64,000 nt of DNA from NCBI GenBank assembly GCA_022823725.1, contig JAJEHL010000035.1, positions 56,295-120,294 of the forward strand, read 5' to 3'. The notes beneath the pieces are model-generated. The model was not told the DNA's origin, did not search any database, and worked only from the letters and a program-made list of their open reading frames with translations. Made by a program: the position numbers and the translations under genes. The stretch comes from Candidatus Latescibacterota bacterium (GTDB lineage Bacteria > Latescibacterota > UBA2968). How positions within the stretch are numbered: position 1 is the stretch's first letter; every line of letters starts with the position of its first letter. Shown piece by piece: positions 7,959 through 15,770 of this stretch.

Positions 7959-8777
7959 TTATCTATTCTCTTCCAACCAGCCGACAGTGAAATCCACGAC
8001 ATCGCGTTGTGGCATGAGTTGACAACTCGCAAGCCCAACCTTGCCCTGGCGCACATCGTTCCCCGCGTCTGACCGCAAAAAATCCTCACCTATGCGATCA
8101 AAATCCGAACTATCTGGTTCAACTTCTTCAAAGGTAGTCCATGTCCTTAAACCCGACGCAGAAATCGGTGCGCTATCCTGAACAATGCGCTTGGTAGAAA
8201 AATTCGCTCGATATTCCGCGAGATGCATAGACGTATTATTTTTATGCCCCACACCGAGAAGCAGGACAAAACCGTGCAAATCGTAAATTCTCGCAAGCGG
8301 CGAATGCTCGCCCATGCCACAAGGCAGTGAATGATCATCCAAGACATACGATGCTTGAGGCCCACATGCACAAAATGAGACCTGCGGATGTGAACTGCGG
8401 AGAACCCCTCTCTGCCTGCGGAACGTCTCCGCAATAATGCCCATAGCACGAGTTGGCGTAAGATCAGGATCGTAAGCTGGCATATTCTCGCGTATCACCG
8501 GCCACCACGACTCGGGAACGGGCGGACTTTTCCACTTGCTCGGCTCGCTCAGACCGGTTGAGTGAGCAGGCATCACAAGCGTTCCCGTAGAACCCAGAAC
8601 TTTCTGAAGCGCAATAACAACCGCCACGGCGCCTCCACACACCCATCCCATCGCACTCAAAGACGAATGCACCAACACGACCATCCCCGGTCTAACGCCA
8701 AGCGCACGGAGATCCGTCTGCAACGATTTAATCGTAGCGGGCGTTTTTGTTTTTTCAACAACCTTGTCTTCACTCAT
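7959..8777 (-). CDS. AAC(3)-family aminoglycoside N-acetyltransferase
   Basis: The 272-residue product matches the antibiotic acetyltransferase family, which is distinct from GNAT. The N-terminal block LRALGVRPGMVVLVHSSLSA, the central SSHPQVSFCACGP and the catalytic region LLLGVGHKNNTSMHLAEYRA (about 181-200) are all present. These enzymes acetylate the 3-amino group of deoxystreptamine aminoglycosides. Homologues in environmental genomes often act on other compounds. It is directly followed by the ANT-like gene, giving two aminoglycoside-modifying folds in tandem. Confidence 0.85.
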   Translation of the reverse strand: MSEDKVVEKTKTPATIKSLQTDLRALGVRPGMVVLVHSSLSAMGWVCGGAVAVVIALQKVLGSTGTLVMPAHSTGLSEPSKWKSPPVPESWWPVIRENMPAYDPDLTPTRAMGIIAETFRRQRGVLRSSHPQVSFCACGPQASYVLDDHSLPCGMGEHSPLARIYDLHGFVLLLGVGHKNNTSMHLAEYRANFSTKRIVQDSAPISASGLRTWTTFEEVEPDSSDFDRIGEDFLRSDAGNDVRQGKVGLASCQLMPQRDVVDFTVGWLEENR

Positions 8778-8796
8778 TTTTTTTCCAATGCACCAC

Positions 8797-9141
8797 CTAT
8801 TTCGCAGCTATCACAACCATCTCTACAAGCGTATCTCCCTCCAGCTTAACCTCCACACAGGCACGCTGGGGCCAATTGTAGGGACCGATCCAGGCATCCC
8901 AAACCGCATTGAGAATGGGTTTTTTCGACATATCTGTGATATAAATTGTGACGGAAAGCAGGCAAGACTTATCGGTTCCAGCCTCAGCGAGATTCGCATC
9001 CAACTGTTCGAGCGCCTGCTGAGTCTGACCCTTGAGGTCTGCGGACACATCCGGCGCTGTGACAACCGTATAGACGACGCCATTGTGCTCAACGGACTTG
9101 CTTCGACCGAATGCTTTTCCCGGATATCGTATGATGGTCAT
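8797..9141 (-). CDS. RidA/YjgF/YER057c family protein
   Basis: The 114-residue product fits the small RidA trimer fold: GQTQQALEQLDANLAEAGTD in the middle, then LLSVTIYITDMSK, and near the C-terminus RACVEVKLEGDTLVEM, which contains the conserved substrate-pocket arginine region. RidA proteins hydrolyse reactive enamines and imines made by PLP enzymes; other members have catabolic roles. The family residue at IEI(E/D) is poorly conserved. The leader upstream of the ATG is the 70-bp repeat also found before the racemase-like gene. Confidence 0.85.
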   Translation of the reverse strand: MTIIRYPGKAFGRSKSVEHNGVVYTVVTAPDVSADLKGQTQQALEQLDANLAEAGTDKSCLLSVTIYITDMSKKPILNAVWDAWIGPYNWPQRACVEVKLEGDTLVEMVVIAAK

Positions 9142-9146
9142 AAATG

Positions 9147-9216
9147 CTCCGAAAGATAGCGTTTTTCAACATAAATTTCACTGATCTTGTGACAATTCTA
9201 TCCACAAGATGGTTTC
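9147..9216 (-). repeat. 70-bp shared leader, copy B
   Basis: This is the second copy of the element at 914-983, directly upstream of the RidA gene. In the transcribed sense it contains CTTGTG, 11 bases and CACAAG, an inverted repeat that could be an operator; copy A keeps only the CACAAG half. The ribosome-binding CGGAG at its end lies 5 bases before the RidA ATG. TATCTT (9158-9153) could be a -10 box. Positions 9223-9359 next to it hold no recognisable gene or site. Confidence 0.7.
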
Positions 9217-9359
9217 TGTGATGCACGCGATAAGTTTTTGGATAATTGGTGATAACGGTCCGCGGATTGCCAAAAGGGCGAGGGAAGATTTAGATGGGTA
9301 GGGTTAAGGAAATGGACCGGGAATTGGCGTATTAAACGCTGTCAGCCTCCTTCTGACTT

Positions 9360-9488
9360 TCATTTTCGACAAATGATAAAGTGTTCCATCCATAAATGCC
9401 AGATATAATCTACGGAACGAAATCCCGCCTCTTTTAGCCATTCAGCCTGAGACGAAAAACGAGATTTCTGGTTCTTTTGGCTATTCAT
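9360..9488 (-). pseudogene. C-terminal fragment of a SAM methyltransferase
   Basis: A 42-residue frame begins at an ATG that overlaps the stop of the FAD oxidoreductase gene (ATGA). After MNSQKNQKSRF it reads SSQAEWLKEAGFRSVDYIWH and ends HFIICRK. A pattern of the form EQ(x)WLxEAGFxxVDxxW, a hydrophobic strand and a terminal RK is the normal end of Rossmann small-molecule methyltransferases. No methyltransferase core precedes it. It is best read as a leftover 3' end, possibly translated by coupling to the upstream gene. Confidence 0.5.
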
Positions 9489-10795
9489 TTTCGACCTTTG
9501 TGACAATCTCGATTGATAGCGTCAAGAGCCGATTTCACCTCACACCACGGAACCTCATGAGGCAACCTGTCCGACAGAACGGCTCTGGCCGCACAAACCC
9601 CAGCGGCCTGGCCCATTGCCACGGCATTTCCAGTTACCCGATAACTCGAATGCGCTATAAAATCGCCACTGATACAACGCCCCGCCATCAGCAAACCATC
9701 GACATCCCGCGCGATCAGCGCTCTGAGTGGGATGTCATAGGGCTGTGACCGGTGCGGCTTGGCCTCCACGATCTTCGTTTTTTTCGGATCAGTCGAATGC
9801 ACATCAATCCCCATCGTCACCCGACATACCGCATCCTCAAACCGCGCACCCCGCAGAAGATCCTCCCCCGTCACCTCATACCGCCCGTGAATCCGCCGCC
9901 CCTCCCGAATACCAATCTGCGCGCCCGTTGACACCACGCGCATATCCGACCACACACCGCCGTGTGCCCGCAGTGCAGCCACCTGTGTATGAACCTCTCG
10001 ACGCGCGCGAATCATCGCCTCTGTAATCGCATTGGCATCATCACATTGCACGCCGTACTGGTGATTCGCCATCAACGCAAACAAATTGTCCCTGATCCGA
10101 AATAATGTCGGATGACCATACGAAGGCGAAACACCGATATCTTCCATCAGCGCGAACAGCCGCTGCTTCGGCTCTGCCATAGACCCGCCCACGTAGGGTT
10201 CGATCAGATCGAACTGCAACCCCGTAATCAGCGCCATAAGACTCATCGGCTGGACAGCCCCGGTCTCCGGATGACCGACATCAAACCCGCATCCGCAAAG
10301 CGCCCCCAGATCACCATCGCCAGTCGCATCGACAAAAGCCTTCGCGTGCCAGGCTTCTCGCCCGCTCTTGGACTCCGTAATCACGACCGAAAGCCTGTTC
10401 TCGCTATCCCGCGCTGCACCAACCACGCGCGTCAACAGCCGAACCTCGACACCCGCCTCGACACACATCTCGTCGAGAAGCAACTTCATCTCTTCGACAT
10501 CATACGCGTAATTCTTTCCACTCTGGACGCGAAGCCTGCGCGCATCCCGCGCATCGAGCCGAGACGTGACCTCCGCCATAATACCGGGCTTATCCGCCGA
10601 ATCGATAATCCAACTCAACGCACCCGTCGTCCACACGCCCCCCAGGCTACCGTGCAACTCGATCAGCCGCGTCCTAACACCTTGCCGCGCACACGCAATC
10701 GCAGCGGCAATACCAGCCGGACCACCCCCGCAAACGACCACATCCACATCTTCCACAACTGGAATGTCTCTTTTCTCTTCTCTATACGTCAACAC
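9485..10795 (-). CDS. FAD-dependent oxidoreductase
   Basis: The product (about 436 residues) begins with a dinucleotide-binding fold VDVVVCGGGPAGIAAAIACA. It contains AFVDATGDGDLGALCGCGFD in the middle and ends with a second FAD-contacting block VDGLLMAGRCISGDFIAHSS followed by RVTGNAVAMGQAAG. This is the FAD_oxidored layout found in many uncharacterised dehydrogenases of sugar- and glycan-degrading bacteria. The chosen GTG at 10795 (TTG at 10792 is the alternative) follows GGGAGG at a good distance. The longer ORF start lies inside the peptidase gene. Substrate unknown. Confidence 0.82.
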   Translation of the reverse strand: MLTYREEKRDIPVVEDVDVVVCGGGPAGIAAAIACARQGVRTRLIELHGSLGGVWTTGALSWIIDSADKPGIMAEVTSRLDARDARRLRVQSGKNYAYDVEEMKLLLDEMCVEAGVEVRLLTRVVGAARDSENRLSVVITESKSGREAWHAKAFVDATGDGDLGALCGCGFDVGHPETGAVQPMSLMALITGLQFDLIEPYVGGSMAEPKQRLFALMEDIGVSPSYGHPTLFRIRDNLFALMANHQYGVQCDDANAITEAMIRARREVHTQVAALRAHGGVWSDMRVVSTGAQIGIREGRRIHGRYEVTGEDLLRGARFEDAVCRVTMGIDVHSTDPKKTKIVEAKPHRSQPYDIPLRALIARDVDGLLMAGRCISGDFIAHSSYRVTGNAVAMGQAAGVCAARAVLSDRLPHEVPWCEVKSALDAINRDCHKGRK

Positions 10796-10808
10796 AGCGA
10801 CCTCCCAT

Positions 10809-12731
10809 TTAGCTACAATACCTCCCCAACCACGACAACATCCTATCGAGATATTCCACATGCAGCGCTGGATGTCCGCTCCTTCTGAACCCGTGAGACG
10901 ACTTTGGAAAGCGCACGAACTCCACCGTCTTGCCCTGTCGTCTCAGCGCGACAAAAAACTGCTCGGCCTGCTCGATTGGACAGCGGTAATCCTCCTCCCC
11001 GTGCATCAACAACACCGGCGTCTGTACCTCAGATGCATACGTCAACGGCGACCGCTCCACAAGAGCCTCCACATTCTCCAGAACCGAACCCCGCCACTGA
11101 TTCTCTCCAAACGACACCCCAATATCCGACGTACCGTACATACTGTGCAAATTGATACACGGCGCACCGATCACCGCCGCCTTAAACCGATGATCGTGAC
11201 CGACGATCCAGCTACTCATAAAACCGCCATAGCTATAGCCGTGAACCCCCAATCGGTCCGCATCCACATAGGGCCGCTCGCACAGCAGGTCAACCCCGGC
11301 CATCAAATCCAAAAAATCTTCCCCACCCCAATCCCCCAGCACCGCCTTCAAAAAGTCTGGCCCGTAAGACGACGACCCCCTCGGATTCACAGCCAGCACG
11401 ATATATCCCGCACCTGCCAGAATTTGATGCGTGACATCGTACGAATCCGAAAAACGACCATTTGGTCCCCCGTGAATATCCAGCACCAGTGGATAGGACC
11501 TCGTCTCGTCGAAATCCTGGGGAAACAGCACCCGTGCCTGAATCGTCTCCCCTCCTCGATCAAACACCAGCTTCTCCACGCACGCACCGGGATGCGCCTC
11601 CAAAAACCCGGCATTCACAACCGTCACTGCGCGTTGACGCTTCGCCCCCACATCCATCACCACCACATCGCCCGGACAAACAGGCGAGGACATCACCATC
11701 GAAACAAACGCACCCGAGCGGTCAACCGACAAACCCGTACAAACCTGACCACCCCCGCCCACAACTTCGATCTCCAGGGAAGGATCATCGGGATTCACCC
11801 GACACAAAAAAGACTCTCCTGCCCTGTCACCAATAAACAATATCCCATCCTCCGGCGTCCAACACCGCGGCGCAAGAGGTTGCACAACCGTATAAACATC
11901 ACCCGCCAAATACACCGGCGCCTCATCTTCCTCCAGCACAAACAACCACGACTGCCTTGAATCCCACACATCCGCATCCTGCGATCCCGCAACCACCAGC
12001 CGCTCTCCATCGGGCGACCACGCCACGGACTCCGCGCGGCTCAACCCCTGCGACCAGCATTGCGACCTCCCACCTGCCTTATCCACCACATGGACCGCTG
12101 AACCCCGCACAAAATCGCGCCCCTCAACACAATCCGTCACAAACGCAATGCGACTTCCATCGGGCGACCACACCGGTGCCCCGTGATCGCCTTCTCCATC
12201 CGTAATCTGCGTCGCCTCACCCGTTACCGCATCCACCAGAAACAATTGCGAAAATGCGTCGCCTCGCCAGCCACCCTCGTCATCGCGATACCGCACGCGA
12301 CGGGCGACCTGCGTCCTCGGCATCTTCTCCTCACCTTCTTCCACACGATCTGGATCCACGCGCGACACAACGACAAACGCCGAACCATCGGGCGACCATG
12401 CCATATCCTTCACGCCATCGGGAAGCCTCGTCACCTGCCTCGCATCCCCGCCACCAACCGGCATCACCCAGACCTGCTTTTTATCATCCTCACCCGAACG
12501 CAAAAAAGCCAGACTCTTCCCATCAGCCGAAAGTCTGGGCGCACTGTCCCCAGTCACCATATCCACAGCATCCCCATCCACAAGCGACTGCACCACAATC
12601 CGCGACTCCCGCTTCATCGTCTCCTTGTTGATCTCCTGCCGCACAAAAACCACAGCCGAACCATCTGCCGCGATCTCCACTGCCGACACTTCGATCAAAT
12701 CGTATATATGCTCGGGTTTAATTGGCGACAT
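10809..12731 (-). CDS. S9 family peptidase (prolyl oligopeptidase/acylaminoacyl peptidase type)
   Basis: The 640-residue product has an N-terminal beta-propeller with repeated TolB-like blades (WSPDGSAF, WSPDGSRIAF, WSPDGERLVV). A C-terminal alpha/beta-hydrolase domain follows. The nucleophile elbow is GYSYGGF (around residue 500). The acid lies near LLMHGEEDYRCP and the histidine in SSHGFRRSG near the end. No signal peptide is seen, so it is probably cytosolic and cleaves short peptides or acylated amino acids. It lies 3 bp downstream of the amidohydrolase gene's stop, in the same operon as the FAD oxidoreductase that follows. Confidence 0.9.
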   Translation of the reverse strand: MSPIKPEHIYDLIEVSAVEIAADGSAVVFVRQEINKETMKRESRIVVQSLVDGDAVDMVTGDSAPRLSADGKSLAFLRSGEDDKKQVWVMPVGGGDARQVTRLPDGVKDMAWSPDGSAFVVVSRVDPDRVEEGEEKMPRTQVARRVRYRDDEGGWRGDAFSQLFLVDAVTGEATQITDGEGDHGAPVWSPDGSRIAFVTDCVEGRDFVRGSAVHVVDKAGGRSQCWSQGLSRAESVAWSPDGERLVVAGSQDADVWDSRQSWLFVLEEDEAPVYLAGDVYTVVQPLAPRCWTPEDGILFIGDRAGESFLCRVNPDDPSLEIEVVGGGGQVCTGLSVDRSGAFVSMVMSSPVCPGDVVVMDVGAKRQRAVTVVNAGFLEAHPGACVEKLVFDRGGETIQARVLFPQDFDETRSYPLVLDIHGGPNGRFSDSYDVTHQILAGAGYIVLAVNPRGSSSYGPDFLKAVLGDWGGEDFLDLMAGVDLLCERPYVDADRLGVHGYSYGGFMSSWIVGHDHRFKAAVIGAPCINLHSMYGTSDIGVSFGENQWRGSVLENVEALVERSPLTYASEVQTPVLLMHGEEDYRCPIEQAEQFFVALRRQGKTVEFVRFPKSSHGFRRSGHPALHVEYLDRMLSWLGRYCS

Positions 12732-12733
12732 AT

Positions 12734-13879
12734 CTATCTCCCACGCGACGTATAAACGCGACCGCCCTTGACAACCGCAACCGGCACCAGATTCTGCCGA
12801 CCCATCCTCACTTCCCCACGCGAATCCTCAAGCTGAAATGCCCCTTCTCGCAACTCAAACACGACGGCATCCCCAAACGCCCCTTTCGCCAGCGTCCCCA
12901 CCTCGCCCTTCATCCCAATCACCTCAGCAGGCACAGACGTCACGCGCGACATCGCCTCTTCCATCGACAGACCCAGATGCAAAAATTTGGTCACCACAGA
13001 CGCGAGATCGTAAACAGGACCATTTACATTGTAAATATGCAAATCCGATGAAATCGTAGTCGGCAGAACATCCTGCGACATCGCCGCCTCGACAATCCCC
13101 CACGAAAAAGACCCCGCCCCGTGTCCCACATCAAACACAACGCCCCGCTCAATCGCATCCAGAACCGAATCGCGGATGCGACCTTCGCCATTGAGAATCC
13201 CGCACGGAAAGTCGTGAAAACAATGCGTCAAAATATCTCCGCCCTTCATCACCTTCAAAATATCGTCAATCGAATCGCACCACGCATCCTGCGGATGCAC
13301 CATAATGGGCAACCCAGCCGCATCTGCCGCCTCTCTCGCTCTGTGCAAAGGCAACATCCCGGACCGCTCGCTGACAATACTATTCCTCGTCAATCGAACC
13401 TTCACCCCGAGAACAATATCGCGGTGCTGTTCAATCATGCGGCAGGCCTTATCGACATCCGCGTATTCGGGAATCTCGAACTCGCCAATCTCGGCAGTCA
13501 GCATACCCTGAGATGAAATATTCATCTGCGCCAAAATCCGCGTCTCACTCACATCAATCACGTACTTCCGAAATCCCGGAAAAATATCTGCACCCGCAGA
13601 TCCCGCATCGACCACAGTCGTCGCGCCTCGCGCAAGACACGTAGGGTCGGGTTCGATGCCAAAATGGCTGACACCAGCAAATACATGGACGTGAATATCG
13701 ATCAACCCCGGCGTCACCACACAATCCGTCGCGTCAATCACCTCGCGGGCATCGACCGTATCCAGATCTTCCCCAACAGCAGCAACCAGCCCCCCTGCAA
13801 ACGCCACATCCCGCACGCTGCTGAGACCTTCCGCCGGATCGACCAGCGTCCCGCCCTTGACGAGCAAATCGTACGTCAT
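12734..13879 (-). CDS. Amidohydrolase/deacetylase family metallohydrolase
   Basis: The 381-residue product is a urease-superfamily TIM-barrel hydrolase: GLIDIHVHVF (strand 1 metal ligands), VKVRLTRN where the carboxylated lysine or equivalent is expected, IMVHPQDAW, LTHCFHDF and TTISSDLHIYN (strand 8 aspartate). It is closest in form to dihydroorotase-like amidohydrolases that deacylate N-acyl amino acids or acylated hydroxy acids. The ATG at 13879 was chosen because AAGGAG stands 7 bases ahead. Linkage to an S9 peptidase and an FAD oxidoreductase suggests breakdown of a modified amino acid or peptide. Confidence 0.82.
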   Translation of the reverse strand: MTYDLLVKGGTLVDPAEGLSSVRDVAFAGGLVAAVGEDLDTVDAREVIDATDCVVTPGLIDIHVHVFAGVSHFGIEPDPTCLARGATTVVDAGSAGADIFPGFRKYVIDVSETRILAQMNISSQGMLTAEIGEFEIPEYADVDKACRMIEQHRDIVLGVKVRLTRNSIVSERSGMLPLHRAREAADAAGLPIMVHPQDAWCDSIDDILKVMKGGDILTHCFHDFPCGILNGEGRIRDSVLDAIERGVVFDVGHGAGSFSWGIVEAAMSQDVLPTTISSDLHIYNVNGPVYDLASVVTKFLHLGLSMEEAMSRVTSVPAEVIGMKGEVGTLAKGAFGDAVVFELREGAFQLEDSRGEVRMGRQNLVPVAVVKGGRVYTSRGR

Positions 13880-13894
13880 CGCAAACTCCTTCAC

Positions 13895-14677
13895 TCACCC
13901 GGTGTGTACGCGCGGCATGATCAAGCGGCGGTTGCGCGCCAGGGGCAAACCGGCAAAGGCGCAACGGTTATTCCACTGATCTATAGCCGCGGCACTTTTG
14001 TATTCGTTGATAATGGCGTGGCGGCCCCGCTGGGTGTAGTTGTGCCCGGCTCTGTGTACCACCAGCACGTGAATAATCGCCACATCGCCGGGTTGCGCAC
14101 TCAGAACAACCGGGCGTTCAGGCGCAATCAAATCATCGGCAATCGTATGGCCCTTATAGGTCGGAAACTCGCCCTCGCGATGAGAACCGGGCACCACCTC
14201 AGTGGCCCCAGCTTCAAAATCAGTGGGATCGAGGTACGTGATGGCCGCAGCCAGATCCGGAATCGTGTGACGCTCATACGGCCAATCCTGATGCCAGCTC
14301 TGCTCACAAAAAAAACCGGGTGGTTTATTGCGGATCTTTCCATTGTGAAAATCCAGATCAGGCCCCAAAAGATCGGCCATAACCGAAACAATGCGCGGCT
14401 CGGTGAACTGATCGAACCAGTAGTCATCAGCCAGCGCCTGATCCATCATACCGACGACATTTTTGGGATTAAAAGGATCGGGCTGATACCCCTCGGGCAC
14501 CTCCATAAAACTGTAGCGCATATTTTGGGGGCGCCCTTCCGTGCAGGTGACCAACTCGTGGAAACGGCGGCGCATCTCCTCCATTTCTCGGGGACTGTAA
14601 AAACCCTTCAGAAAGAGAAAGCCATCGTCGTCAAACGCGCGCTTCTGCTCTGGCGTCAGAATCAACAGATTGGACAT
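13895..14677 (-). CDS. Phytanoyl-CoA dioxygenase (PhyH) family protein
   Basis: The 260-residue product is a Fe(II)/2-oxoglutarate dioxygenase. The double-stranded beta-helix carries the metal motif HQDWPYE (His and Asp about 128 and 130) and a distal histidine in VVHRAGHN. VPGSHREGEF lies between them. The opening LTPEQKRAFDDDGFLFLKGF is the normal PhyH N-terminus. Family members hydroxylate lipids, ectoine, mycosporines or halogenated metabolites, so the substrate is open. The ATG has AGGAGG upstream. The canonical metal triad contrasts with the second PhyH-like gene at 38927-39709. Confidence 0.88.
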   Translation of the reverse strand: MSNLLILTPEQKRAFDDDGFLFLKGFYSPREMEEMRRRFHELVTCTEGRPQNMRYSFMEVPEGYQPDPFNPKNVVGMMDQALADDYWFDQFTEPRIVSVMADLLGPDLDFHNGKIRNKPPGFFCEQSWHQDWPYERHTIPDLAAAITYLDPTDFEAGATEVVPGSHREGEFPTYKGHTIADDLIAPERPVVLSAQPGDVAIIHVLVVHRAGHNYTQRGRHAIINEYKSAAAIDQWNNRCAFAGLPLARNRRLIMPRVHTG

Positions 14678-14717
14678 GACACAACCCTCCTACAACCGCT
14701 GATTAACAGGTGTTTCG

Positions 14718-15698
14718 TCAATGAAGATGAGCTATTTCATGGAGATAGGGCAGTAAATAGGCGATAGCAACACTCACGATCAGACCGAAAGTAATCTTGG
14801 CAAAATCCGAAAGCACCAGACGAGACACCTCCTGGCGGCTGCGGTGCTTTTCGTTCCATGCAACGGCGATCTCGCGTCCAGCCAGCAACCCGACGAAAAC
14901 CCAGGTCGTACTCATCGGGAGCTTGCTAACTTCCTTGAACAAAAACAGCACGATACCGTAGATCAAATCTACAAAAGTCGCCGAACGGATATCCGTGGTA
15001 TTCGTCTTAGACAACACCACCTTCTGGATCGCACCACCGTGTGTATAAAAGATAATAGCTTGCATAGCCAGCATCACGACGATGGATGCTATAAACCATC
15101 CCAGAGCTATATCTGGCGTACGAGTGACGGGATCGCGCGGCAGAAAAACATAGATATTGGCCAGATCCTGAATCAGCCACTGGCTCCAGAGAAAACCGGT
15201 TGAACACCACTGCGCCACCACCCACCAGGGACTTTTCGGGCCATCTGTCTGCCTGAAACGGGACTCTAACCCCTGCGTAACCAGCCTGTAAACGACGATA
15301 GCAGCCACGAATGCCGTCGCATACCCCGCCAACGACTTAACCAGCATGCTTGGCAGTGCCTTTGGTGCAAACACCGTCAGCGTCAGGAAAGTAGTGCTGA
15401 CCGGAATACCCCCGCGGGTCAGCAAAAGCAGTACAAAAGGCGGGATGCAGTAAATCCAGTTAAAATGGTCTGGCACTGGAATCGCCGTAAGCCTGCCATA
15501 AGAGACATCGCCGTCATAAACCACCCACCCATACACGAGGACCACAATCAGAATGCCGCCGCCAAAGAGCCACAGCACCCACCAGGGACGGTGGGAATTA
15601 GAACTGAGAAACGTCCCCAGCGTCTGAATTGCGTCATTGCCGACAATAGAATACGCACCGAGCAAAAAGCCGATGACCATTAAAACTTCCAGACTCAT
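14718..15698 (-). CDS. PiT-like inorganic phosphate permease family protein
   Basis: The 326-residue product has about eight to nine membrane segments and two related half-motifs: GAYSIVGNDAIQTLGTFLSS with GGIPVSTTFL in the first half, and FKEVSKLPMSTTWVFVGLLA in the second. Paired (M/I)P(V/M)STT signatures are the hallmark of PiT/Pho-4 phosphate transporters, which use a cation gradient. It is shorter than typical PiT proteins, and the GANDVANA signature is recast as VGNDAIQT, so transport of another oxyanion is possible. GGGAGG precedes the start. Confidence 0.7.
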   Translation of the reverse strand: MSLEVLMVIGFLLGAYSIVGNDAIQTLGTFLSSNSHRPWWVLWLFGGGILIVVLVYGWVVYDGDVSYGRLTAIPVPDHFNWIYCIPPFVLLLLTRGGIPVSTTFLTLTVFAPKALPSMLVKSLAGYATAFVAAIVVYRLVTQGLESRFRQTDGPKSPWWVVAQWCSTGFLWSQWLIQDLANIYVFLPRDPVTRTPDIALGWFIASIVVMLAMQAIIFYTHGGAIQKVVLSKTNTTDIRSATFVDLIYGIVLFLFKEVSKLPMSTTWVFVGLLAGREIAVAWNEKHRSRQEVSRLVLSDFAKITFGLIVSVAIAYLLPYLHEIAHLH

Positions 15699-15770
15699 AC
15701 ATCCCTCCCTATAAGGTGTGTTAAATGCCTATTGGCAGACATTCAACGAACGGTTGCGATGATAAGGGTA

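Noticed and set aside
1..9500. Integron gene-cassette array
   Set aside because: The gene content resembles cassettes, but no integrase gene and no attC-like sites were found between genes; several genes overlap, which cassettes do not.
9493..9520. A third copy of the 70-bp leader motif (TTTGTGACAATCTCG...GATAGCG)
   Set aside because: The two blocks occur in the reverse order and lie inside the coding end of the FAD oxidoreductase; chance similarity.
10566..11960. A 464-codon open frame on the plus strand
   Set aside because: It is antisense to the FAD oxidoreductase and S9 peptidase genes, rich in Pro, His and Arg, and has no domain features.
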